Origin: Symsagittifera roscoffensis | Lineage: Eukaryota > Xenacoelomorpha > Acoela > Convolutidae | Assembly: GCF_963678635.1 (NCBI RefSeq) | Contig: NC_087064.1 | Location: 78,968,512 to 79,032,511 of the forward strand | DNA: 64,000 nucleotides | Direction: 5' to 3' | Shown: piece by piece, positions 32,972 through 42,466 of the stretch | Position numbering within the stretch: the stretch's first letter is position 1 | How the letters are laid out: each line of letters opens with the position of its first letter | Notes under the pieces: generated by a model | What the model was told of the DNA's origin: nothing | Databases searched by the model: none | What the model saw: the letters and a program-made list of their open reading frames with translations, nothing else | Program-made: the position numbers and the translations under genes

Positions 32972-35900
32972 TTATAACTTTAATGGTTTTGTATGAATTC
33001 CAGCATCTTGTACTTGTCTTTTTGGATAAAAATAGCTTAGTCCTTTTTTTGTCTGTTCAAATGTTGACACCATATGATTTATAGTTCTGAATCCTCTGTT
33101 AGTAGATTCAAGATTAATTGCTTCATCGAGCACTCTCCTGTATTTTGACATGGGATCGTCTCCAGAATCTTCGAGAACTCGCTTGTTTAATCCTTCACTG
33201 CTAAATTTGAACTTATCTGACTTGTTATCATAGCAGCAATATGTCTTGCTACACAAACATAGCATTTCTGTACATCTAAATTCTTCTTTAAAAAGTCACA
33301 GCTCCCGCTTATCATGCTTTTTAAGCGTACTGCAAAACGTTCGAAGGAAGAAATTAGATTTTGCATCCGCCTTGAAAGAGTCTCTGCAGTCATTTTCCCT
33401 CATTTTTTCTCAAGCAGCTCTCCTATCTGGTTCGATACAGTCGTATAATTTTTCTTCGGCAAAATTCAAGTAAAACGAGTCTGTGTTCATCTTTAACTCT
33501 TCAAATTTGTTTACATCACAGAATTTGTCAAAAAAGTTATAGTAGAGTTCCAACATTCTCAGTTTCGCATACTACAGTATGAAAAATCCAACGATGATGG
33601 GTTCTCTATGTTCAATGGTTGATTTCAACAACTGCACCTCATACAAGTCTTTTTCAACTATATTCAATCTTTTGAACAATGGTTCATGATTAACTTGTGA
33701 GTTTTTTCATCGTTCAGATATTTTGTGATTGTATGCCTGGATCTATCCATGATCTGATATCCATACGAAGAATTACCCAAAAGTTTCATCGTTTCTGCTA
33801 CAACTCCTGACAAAGGGTTTTCATCTTCTTCTCTTCTAGCATCAACCACTGACTGAACGAAAATATTAAAACATTTCCGAGAAGAATCTTGAACAAAACG
33901 GTAAATTTTGGTGCACTGCAATCCAAGTTCCATATAAAAGTTGAACAGAGGAGTTATAACTGTTCCATTTTACAGTTTGAAACTAGATATCAGCATTCTC
34001 TGAGGATGCTTTAACATTTCGTTCTCGATTGCGTAGTTTTTCATGTAGTCTCTAATATCATTTCTTCCAACCTCAGTGTTTTTGAAAATTGGAGGAAAAT
34101 TGGCAAATTTTGATTTTAGCTTATCTGGAACAACTAAGTCGCACTGAACGTAGCCAAAAAGAGATCCATTTTTTGTTTTTGCAAGAAGGGAGTCTGTAGA
34201 CAGAGGTCTCTTATAGGGAAAGTGGGTTCTGACGTGATTTTTGATCTTGTCATCAGTTTTGAAACTTTTCCACCAGTCACACTCCCACATTTCTTCCAAT
34301 TTTATCCTTCCTCTTTAAAGTATACTCGTCGCATATCATCCATCTCTCTCTTCTTGTTTCCTCGCTCAATATCCTGCTCTGTTAAGGAGGGACGAGCTTC
34401 TTGACAGGAACAGAAGTGGTAGAAGCATCCCATTGCTTCAAACACTGACTTACAAAGATCACAATAACCGTCCACATTAAAACAGCCGATTTTTTTCTGT
34501 TTTCCAGGTGTGAAAAAGCTCTCACTTTTACATGCTGGTCTTGTTTTTCTGATAGAAAGACATAACCATTTTTTCAAAGTTGCAAGTTCGATTATGTCTA
34601 GCCTTGAATTTCTGCATATCAGTGTCAAACTTCCATCTCGTGTACAGTCCTGTTGGCATATCTTGACACATTGAGAAAGGGTAACGCTGGCTTGCATCAA
34701 TTTCAACGATTGATTTACAAACATTTCATGAACTTCTGATGTATGTCTCATCAACTACAGCTTTTCGAATGAAAACAATGGAAGTTCCATCAGTCATGTC
34801 CTCTCTATCTTTGTTACACAAATCTTTATCACTTTCGCAAAACGGATAAAATTTGTAATTTGTAGATTTGTAAAGACATATGTTTGCTAGATTTGGAAGT
34901 GTGCATCCAAGTTTCAACATATCTATCCCCTTGTTATAATAAAACTGAATCATATTTTGCATTGCTTCCAGGGCTGGAACTACATCCTTGTTGTTGTACC
35001 ATTTCAAAAAGTCTTTGAACACTGTCATTCCGTTTTTCTTCCAAGTCTCTTGTAAGTAATTGTAATTATTGAAACCAGATGGAGGAACAGTTTTGATTTG
35101 AAGCTTTTTCAGGGCCTGTTCTTCGTCAAGCCCACTCTTTCTAAGCTTTTCATAATCAAGGAAGTCTTTGTCTAGAGGATTGTTGTTTCTAAGTTTACTG
35201 AAAAAGTCTTCATACGGTGGTAATTCAGGAAAGTTAAGTTTGTCTGGGTTATCAAACCACTCATAGGGAAAGAATCCTTTCGTTTCGCTAGCTGTATAGG
35301 CTTTGAGATAGGAATCGAAAGTAGTTGCCCCTCCCAGAAACTTCATTATGTCGAGATATTGCACATCTCCAAACTTGAAAGATATAAAGTCATTTGATTT
35401 TTTGATTACGGATGTTTCTTGTTCTTTATCGCGAATTAAATAAGGAATTAAGTATGACTTGATCAAATTCAAATCATATCTACCGCTGTTAAATCCAAAA
35501 ACAGGTAAAGTGTTCATATATCTCTCCAGATGTTGTTTCAAATCGATGAGTTGATTTTTCTGAATTCGCAAGAATTGTGTTGACATATCTGCTTCTTCCG
35601 AATCTTCAATGCATTCGTCTTCATACTCGAATTTATTACTTGAAAATTTTTTACTACATTCCTTCAGCTGAACAAAGATCTTTTTCGTTCTTTCAATGAC
35701 TGCTCTTTCAATAAATTGAAATTTTGTTCTCATCTCCAACTTACTTTTTTCAGCTATTAGTTCGAGGTTGCTTACAAAATCAATAATCAAGTTCTGTGGA
35801 TCCTTGTTGTACAAGAAGATGTGATCATCAACCAGATTCGATGATATAGAGACTGAAACGGGGACATGTTTTCCAATCCAGGTTGTAGTTTGTGTTTCTT

Positions 35901-37323
35901 TTAATTTCTCTGTAGGAACACAAATCTATTCAAAATTGCTAGATTATTGAAGAGCTTGTTATCTTCAGAAACTGGAAAATTGAATCCTTCTAGCTTTTCA
36001 AACAAGGTTTCGCGAAGTTCATACACGTTCTTTGGGTAAATATGTCTCACTCGGTCCTTACATCTCAGGAGATGCTGATTGAAGTGGTCTGATTTGTGGA
36101 AAAAAGTGTCACAGCTAGGGCATCGAAAGCACTTGAAGAAACTATCTATATCATTTGTATGAATGATATGATTGTTAAATCTCAGTAGCTTAACTGTTTT
36201 ATCGAATCTTTCGATACTTCTTCGAGCTAGTTCTCCTACCAATCCTCCTTCTTGGATATCTAAATCGTTAAAAAATTGTATATAAAAATGTTTCTTTGCA
36301 CAATTTCCTCGACAACAGGTAAGTCTTCTACAGAAACTCAACGAAAATTTTTAGGATCATAACCAGACTAAGATATTAAATCTGTAAAGTATTTGGAAGT
36401 GTGAGAGTCGAGATCTTTGTGTCCGTTCATGTACATTGCCAATGCGCGGAAAATACACAAATTATCTTTGTAAGGTTCCTTGTCTTTGTTAGATAAAAGA
36501 CAGTTAACAGAATGGTTTTTCAGTAGAGGTTCGGGTAAGACAGAGTCCGGACAACCCATTGGGATGTTTTTCAGCAAAGCAGCAAGAATTGTGACCTTAG
36601 TAATTTACTTGAATCTCCATTTTGTGTTTTGGCGTTCTTGGGTACATTGCTCCACAATATCAAATTTTTCTACTTTTCCTTGGATTGTTATCAAATCCGC
36701 TTTCGTACAAAGTAAGTGGGATTTTTCAAACAGAGTATTGTTTTCATGGGCGTAGAAATATCGATATTCTCCAGTCTCAATATTTCGAAGAAAAAAACAC
36801 AGAGAAATGTTGATTTTGGCTGCAGAATCGAGCTTGTTGAAGACTTCTTCAAGTTTCTCGTTAATTATTTTAGTATCTAACTTGGACATTTGGAAGTTAA
36901 ATACCTTATGTCTCCCATTTTCCATATCCGTATCCACCAGAAAATGTTGACAAGCACTAAGTTCCTCCTTTAGTTTTTCACCATTTTCCCCTTCTTCTTC
37001 CACAATCTTGTTCAAGTCCGCTACAGTATCACTGGGTTTCCGTTGTGTTGCTCCATGTTCCTTTCTGCGATGTTGTTGGAGAGAGTAGTAACTTGGGAAC
37101 TCTTGTTCGCAAGAAGGACAAACCGTCGACTGCTTCGAACTTGGTTCAGCATGCTTCTCCGCAACATGATAACCCATCTCCTCTTTGCATAAAAACGACA
37201 GTTTGGACACTTATGCTCCTTTTGTTTTTCACATCTCTTTCGATGTCGAGCTGCGTTTTGACGATTATACATATTTCCACAGTCCTCACACTTCACTTTT
37301 TCGTTTTCTTTAAGGGCAGGCAT
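32972..37323 (-). pseudogene. Type-B (protein-primed-like) DNA polymerase, element B, with N-terminal zinc-finger-like motifs
   Basis: About 1,450 codons from ATG (37321-37323) to TAA (32972-32974) when the pieces are followed across breaks. N-terminus: Cys/His motifs 'CEDCGNMYNRQNAARH' and 'CPSCEQEFPSYYSLQQH'. Middle: 'FRCPSCDTFFHKSDHFNQH' near 36100. Exonuclease-type motif 'GFNSGRYDLN' near 35490. Long intact stretch 34726-35814 with 'GIDMLKLGCTLPNLANIC'. Polymerase motif A-like 'DASQRYP' near 34690, motif B 'KLLGNSSYGYQ' near 33770, motif C 'NTDS' at 33476-33487. Breaks: frameshifts near 37200, 36290, 35935, 34550, 34300 and 33680; stops near 36606, 36369, 34727 and 33971. It would have replicated the element from its ends. 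It is dead in this copy. Confidence 0.85.
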
Positions 37324-37439
37324 TATCTAAAATTAACTGGGACTTTTGAAATGTTCCAAATTTAAAAACTTAAAGTACCAATTGAATGAAAATACTTACT
37401 TTTTCTTTTTGTGAAGTAACGAATTGTAAAATTGAAGTA

Positions 37440-37690
37440 AAATTCAATTGACTGTTTCTGATTGGCAAACAAAATGAATGATTTAACCCAATAAAATAAG
37501 TGTTTTTATACTATCAATGACGCCTACGCAATTATCCTTTTATGATAATGACGTCATTCTCTAAATAGAAGTGACGTCATCACCCACGCAACATTCCTTT
37601 TATGGCAATGACGTCATCGCGTACGTCATTCCTTTAAAATTTCTAGAATTTTCCTGAAAAATTTTCAACCAATCGGAACTAAGCAGTTTC
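37440..37690. promoter_or_regulatory. Divergent promoter region with three CRE palindromes
   Basis: Lies between the polymerase start (37323, leftwards) and gene Y (rightwards). TGACGTCA occurs perfectly at 37549-37556, 37572-37579 and 37609-37616, with a near-match 'aatgacgcc' at 37525 and 'tacgtca' at 37621. 'ACGCAA..ATCCTTTTATG' precedes two of the sites, so a unit of about 60 bp is duplicated. CCAAT-type boxes ('ctgattgg' near 37460, 'ccaatcgg' near 37670) flank it. TGACGTCA is the known CREB/ATF binding site. Bidirectional control of both gene sets is inferred. Confidence 0.6.
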
Positions 37691-37701
37691 TAGACATAAC
37701 T

Positions 37702-38318
37702 TTGGATCCAAAATATTCATTTTTGAAAAATGTCAATTTAAGAACATTTGAAATTTCTCGAATTACTCTACAAGAAAAAATAAAATATTCCGTGTGTGAT
37801 TTCCTTATTGATGAAATAGATGTAGATTCTTACTTTTTTCACAATTTTTGGACGTTTATGTTGTCCAAAATAGAGTTCGTCGACTAAGTAAAGGTCTCTT
37901 TAGGGAAACTTACTCAATCAAAGATTTTATTTTTGATCCACATATTGCGTATCAAAGTTATAAACTTACTGCTGAGTTACACCTGACTAGAAAAGAAATT
38001 TGATTTATTATAGAAAATTTGAAGTTAATAAAAAAGTCATACGATAATATTTCAAAGACTCTTTTTATTCCATATCCAAAACCCAAATTTGTCAAAACTC
38101 CCCAGCAAAGTTCTTTATTCCTCCATTTCTTTAAAGATTTTCAAAGTTCAAAATCTTGCATGATCAAGTTTGGAATCAGATATCCAGAGATTTGCTTTGA
38201 AAAATTCATCAACTTTGAGTTATTATCTCAAATCTACATCAAAATCGAAGAACTTGACTATCTACTCAAAAATCAGCAATTTCTCATCGATTATATACAA
38301 AAAATTCAATTAATTTGA
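37702..38318 (+). pseudogene. Gene Y of element B, unknown protein (~200 residues), damaged
   Basis: Not recognised. The frame starts without an ATG ('LDPKYSFLKN', 37702), shifts near 37850, and continues 'RLSKGLFRETYSIKDFIF', which is conserved in copy A. It meets a TGA near 38000 and then stays open ('KPKFVKTPQQSSLFLHFFKD') to TGA at 38316-38318. The protein is Lys/Phe/Ile-rich with no membrane segment or known motif visible. The stop overlaps the start of gene Z (TGATG). A third, decayed copy lies in the left inverted repeat. Confidence 0.5.
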
Positions 38319-38476
38319 TGAGACGACTTGCAGAGATGCTACTTTTATTTATTTTCCTTCTTTTGTTACTTGTATCGGCAATATTTTTTATTTTTAGTTC
38401 AAACAACTTTTGGTCATTTAATTTTGCAATTGCTTTTGTGTCTATTTTTACTTATTTGGAAGACTTAAGTCCTTAA
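38318..38476 (+). CDS. Gene Z of element B, 52-residue hydrophobic membrane protein
   Basis: ATG at 38318-38320 overlaps the TGA of gene Y by one base; the frame is open to TAA at 38474-38476. The sequence starts 'MRRLAEMLLLFIFLLLLLV', with one long hydrophobic segment (residues 8-26) and a second weaker one (34-46), and ends in an acidic tail 'YLEDLSP'. The same start, the TGATG overlap and the 'YLED' tail recur in the other copies at 27573 and 31949, both with stops, so the frame was once under selection. It could be a small membrane or holin-like protein; function unknown. No homologue recognised. Confidence 0.55.
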   Translation: MRRLAEMLLLFIFLLLLLVSAIFFIFSSNNFWSFNFAIAFVSIFTYLEDLSP

Positions 38477-38489
38477 AAGGTAAATCATT

Positions 38490-38680
38490 GTCTGATTGGA
38501 TACGACAACTTGAACAAAAATGAACATTTTTGTGATTGGAAACGACAATGTGTAAAATGGAGCTTTGTTTCCAAATGGACACGAGTTTTCTATAAGAATT
38601 CCATTAAAGGAAACTAGAATCTGATTGGACACGACTACAATCCAAATAAGGAAAATTCTTTCTGATTGGTCAAACCCACA
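38490..38680. repeat. Degenerate GATTGGAYACGAC repeats between Z and X
   Basis: The motif appears as 'gattggatacgac', 'gattggaaacgac', 'aaatggacacgag', 'gattggacacgac' and 'gattggtcaaac' over 190 bp. The same spacer in copy A (27340-27440) and in the left inverted repeat (31640-31800) shows the reverse complement ('gtcgtatccaatt'). Conserved spacing between genes suggests a promoter or replication-protein binding array. Confidence 0.5.
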
Positions 38681-38859
38681 CATTCCAAATGAAGGTACCC
38701 CTCTCTCTTAACTCAAAATCATATTATTTTCAACTTAACTACCGTCAACTTCCTCCTTTCTCAGCTCTAAATACAATAAATTCAACTTAGTCACCGTCAA
38801 CTTTCTCTCTCTCAACTGTAAATCTTGTTTTTACTCAATAACTCAACTTATTGCTCAAA

Positions 38860-39354
38860 ATGATCTTCTCAGTACAAAACAACAACCTTATGTTCTCGGT
38901 GGGATTTTCGGCTCTTTTAGTACAAATCCATGTGCGAGAAACAGTTCGTGGAGTTTTTCTGGAACGAATGGACATCCCAATCCAAGTCTGGCTAATGGTG
39001 GAGGTGATGCGCAGGGATTTCAATGAACATCATATAACGCGAGTACCCCCTACAGAGAATCAACTTGGAGAAATGCAAATGATGGAGGAAGTGGCCGAGC
39101 ATGTGGGAATGAACTACCCCAAATTTCCTGATTCTAGATATGTGGCTACACCATTCGAGGATTTCCTCTTTCCTTGGTAAGAGGGATCTGTGGACAATCC
39201 AATTACCATCGAAGACGATGAGGGGTTCTCTGAGCCAAGAACTCCAGTCAGCGAACCACCAAGACAACCACCAGTGATGGAGGCAAGACCAGCTTTGCGA
39301 TCCATTGAGAACTTGCAAAATTCTTCAGCTGCTCGACAGCTCTTTGATTTGTAA
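38860..39354 (+). pseudogene. Gene X of element B, unknown protein (164 residues) with one internal stop
   Basis: ATG at 38860 ('MIFSVQNNNLMFSVGF'). It continues through 'VQIHVRETVRGVFLERMD', 'WLMVEVMRRDFNEH' and 'MMEEVAEHVGMNYPKFPD', to TAA at 39178-39180 (codon 107). The same frame continues as 'SVDNPITIEDDEGFSEPRTP' and ends at TAA 39352-39354, with AATAAA at 39354-39359. The left copy (31018-31420) reads Glu at the internal stop, so this is a nonsense mutation rather than the natural end. The C-terminal third is acidic and Pro-rich. No known family was recognised. Confidence 0.55.
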
Positions 39355-39589
39355 ATAAATTGGTTACTGTCTTGTGCTTTGTAATTTAATTTCTTTGCAT
39401 CTAGTAAACTTATTTTCAAGAGATAGGAACAAAGAGATCATAGAAAAGTTGATTAAGAAATTTCAATGGTAAAACTTTGCTAAAAATGAAACTAATTATG
39501 CATCTGGTAAATATTTTTATAGAAATTTGTTACAAAGATGGCAAAAAAAAATAAACCAATTTTTGCAAGCATGTTAAAAACTTTACATT

Positions 39590-40472
39590 AATTTTTGCAC
39601 CATGCAAAATATTTCATAATTTTTTTACACACCTGTTAAAAAAATCAAAGAAAAACTTGCAAATTAAGAAAAATTCCATTAATTAATTTCGCATTTTGAA
39701 GAAAACTGAAAGAGGATTTTCTTGCACTGTTAATAATTAAAGAAAATGAAAATCTTTGTTTTAACTTTGCTCATAAAAAAAAAAATCTTTTTTTCTGCAT
39801 GTATATTGATCAAAAAATTTGGAAAAACAATGTATTAAGATAGGGAATAGCACTCAAAGTCAGCAATTATTAAAATTTTTAGCATTAATTTAACAAGTTT
39901 TTTACAATAAAGTTTTGCAATGTTTGCATATGCATAAGAAAAAATAAGTTAGATTTTTGCATATATTTTTTGAAAAATCATGAAAAAAGTTGCATCGTGC
40001 AAAAAATTTTCTTGAAAAATTTTGCATATTTTAGAAAAAAATTTTGAAACATGCAAAAATTTTCATAATTTTTTTGCATACTTGTTAAAAAAATCAAAAG
40101 AAATCTCGCAAATTAAGAAAAATTTTATTAATTATTTTCGCATTTTAAAGAAAACTGAAAGAGGGTTCTCTTGCACTGTTAATAATTAAAGTAAATGAAA
40201 ATCTTTGTTTTAATTTTGATCATAAAGAAATCTGTTTTTTGCATGTAGATTGATCAAAAAATTTGGAAAAACAATGTATTAAGATAGGGAATAGCACTCA
40301 AAGTCAGCAATTATTAAAATTTTTAGCATTAATTTAACAAGTTTTTTACAATAAAGTTTTGCAATGTTTGCATATGCATAAGAAAAAATAAGTTAGATTT
40401 TTGCATATATTTTTTGAAAAATCATGGAAAAAGTTGCATCGTGCAAAAAATTTTCTTGAAAAATTTTGCATA
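39590..40472. repeat. Two tandem copies of a ~440-bp AT-rich unit
   Basis: Blocks such as 'cttgcactgttaataattaa', 'tgtattaagatagggaat' and 'gcaatgtttgcatatgcata' occur at 39727/40171, 39832/40272 and 39917/40360 in the same order. No coding capacity. The second unit ends abruptly at 40472, where the duplicated polymerase segment begins. Confidence 0.75.
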
Positions 40473-41168
40473 TTCAAGTTTCTCGTTAATTATTTTAGTA
40501 TCTAACTTGGACATTTGGAAGTTAAATACCTTATGTCTCCCATTTTCCATATCCGTATCCACCAGAAAATGTTGACAAGCACTAAGTTCCTCCTTTAGTT
40601 TTTCACCATTTTCCCCTTCTTCTTCCACAATCTTGTTCAAGTCCGCTACAGTATCACTGGGTTTCCGTTGTGTTGCTCCATGTTCCTTTCTGCGATGTTG
40701 TTGGAGAGAGTAGTAACTTGGGAACTCTTGTTCGCAAGAAGGACAAACCGTCGACTGCTTCGAACTTGGTTCAGCATGCTTCTCCGCAACATGATAACCC
40801 ATCTCCTCTTTGCATAAAAACGACAGTTTGGACACTTATGCTCCTTTTGTTTTTCACATCTCTTTCGATGTCGAGCTGCGTTTTGACGATTATACATATT
40901 TCCACAGTCCTCACACTTCACTTTTTCGTTTTCTTTAAGGGCAGGCATTATCTAAAATTAACTGGGACTTTTGAAATGTTCCAAATTTAAAAACTTAAAG
41001 TACCAATTGAATGAAAATACTTACTTTTTCTTTTTGTGAAGTAACGAATTGTAAAATTGAAGTAAAATTCAATTGACTGTTTCTGATTGGCAAACAAAAT
41101 GAATGATTTAACCCAATAAAATAAGTGTTTTTATACTATCAATGACGCCTACGCAATTATCCTTTTAT
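40473..41168 (-). pseudogene. Duplicated 5' end of the polymerase gene (696 bp, copy of 36848-37543)
   Basis: Same sequence as 36848-37543 at a constant offset of 3,625 bp, including the frameshift in the zinc-finger region and the upstream promoter up to the first CRE. The reading frames on both strands are the same for their whole length, so the duplication is very recent, or it may be an assembly artefact. It encodes only the N-terminal ~150 residues of the polymerase. Confidence 0.85.
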
Positions 41169-42466
41169 TTTTTTATTTTGCTACTAGATATCAATCTAGT
41201 TAATGAGAAACTGGATCAAAATTTTTGAAAAACTTGATTGCGCAGCAAAAATCAAAAATTCAAAAAATTTGCATTTTTATAAATTGAAACAGATGAAAAT
41301 CGTTATATCTACGCTCTTAAAAATAAAACACCCTCCGATAAACTCTATTTGCTTTGCACTAAAGCAGAGTTGAAAGTTATACAGAACAAATTGATCAGCA
41401 AGATATCATTGAAATTTGTTCACAAGAGAGACAAAAGATAAAATGGCGATTTAAATTGATAACTAATAAGAACATCTTTGCCACCTGACTCAACAAGATA
41501 CCCTTGGGATGTCCAGATTCATTGATTCCGGAACCACTTCTAAAAAATCGCCAGTCAAATGGTTTTTTTTGGATGAACACACAAAAAAACCATACAAGGC
41601 CAAGTTGGGTTTGCTTCGAGCGCTGAACGGATTTTGCACAGAACAACTAATCCCATGATCTTCAATGGTTTTCTGGAAACTTTTAGTTATGATCCAAAAC
41701 AATTTCGTGTAGTTTCAAGGATAATTTACTAATAGTTGAAGATATAGCAGAGAATAACATCTTTATCTACGATATACGTGAATAATACCAACAAATTCTT
41801 CGAATGCTTCCGATGTCCAACTTGCGATACATTTTTCCACAAAGCAGACCACTTCATCTGCTTTGTTGCAAAAGTCGATTCAAACATATCTACCACAAAA
41901 ACGTTATATTTAAGAGATACATTATTTAAATAGGTGGATAGCTTCAATCTTGAGTATTTCAATGAATAAATTTTATTATAGAATGTCGCCATTTTTAACT
42001 GCGAATCAATTTGCATACCGAGTGAAGAGTTAAAACTTGCCTGAAAATTAATCTGGATCGGGAAGCATGAATCCAATTTTGTGTCGGATTCTTCCGTTTT
42101 AATTGACGACAAACCCATAATTTTGTCTGATGAAAATCCACAATCCCTCACAAATGAATTTCTTGCAAACTTGGAATTGTTGGCTAAAAAGAATACAACC
42201 TAGATGCGATCAAAGTTTCTGGAAATAGAAACTTACATCAAAAGGTGACTTAATATGGTTTTCAGCGTCCTCAACGAGCGAGGCAGTTTCAATAAAAGAG
42301 AAGCAAGAGAAAAAAATACTGATTTTTTTGAGGACGAGAAAAAAACAGATGCATCAACCGACTTTTTCAGCATTCAGAAAACCAATTGATTGGTTTAATG
42401 CAACATCTTGAGAGATACACCGATACTCAACAAGTATTTGGTTTCAACAGTGGTCGGTATGATCTA
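41168..42466 (+). pseudogene. Type-B DNA polymerase fragment, copy C
   Basis: Closely related to 28815-30026 of copy A (same stops and frame breaks, scattered substitutions). It covers the 'GCPDSLIPEPLLKN' block near 41510, the zinc-binding block near 41820 and ends in 'GFNSGRYDL'-type sequence at 42466. It retains about 39 nt near 42330-42368 that copy A has lost. It stops exactly where the Ty3/gypsy element starts. Confidence 0.75.

Larger units (their letters stand above)
30975..39360. mobile_element. Element B: polymerase-B element with ~1.4-1.5-kb terminal inverted repeats
   Basis: The left end (30975-32395) and right end (about 37815-39360) carry the same Y-Z-X gene block in opposite orientation, and between them lies one long type-B DNA polymerase gene (minus). 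On the right the order is polymerase (-), promoter region, Y, Z, X (+), and copy A has the same divergent order. Inverted ends plus a protein-primed-type polymerase resemble Polinton/Maverick-like elements, bidnavirus-like replicons and linear plasmids. However, I see no integrase, capsid, packaging ATPase or protease. The inverted ends could alternatively result from two head-to-head insertions. No target-site duplication was identified. All genes are damaged, so it is a fossil. Confidence 0.6.

Noticed and set aside
30975-39360. Complete Polinton/Maverick
   Set aside because: Only the polymerase fits; no integrase, capsid proteins, packaging ATPase or cysteine protease could be found in any frame.
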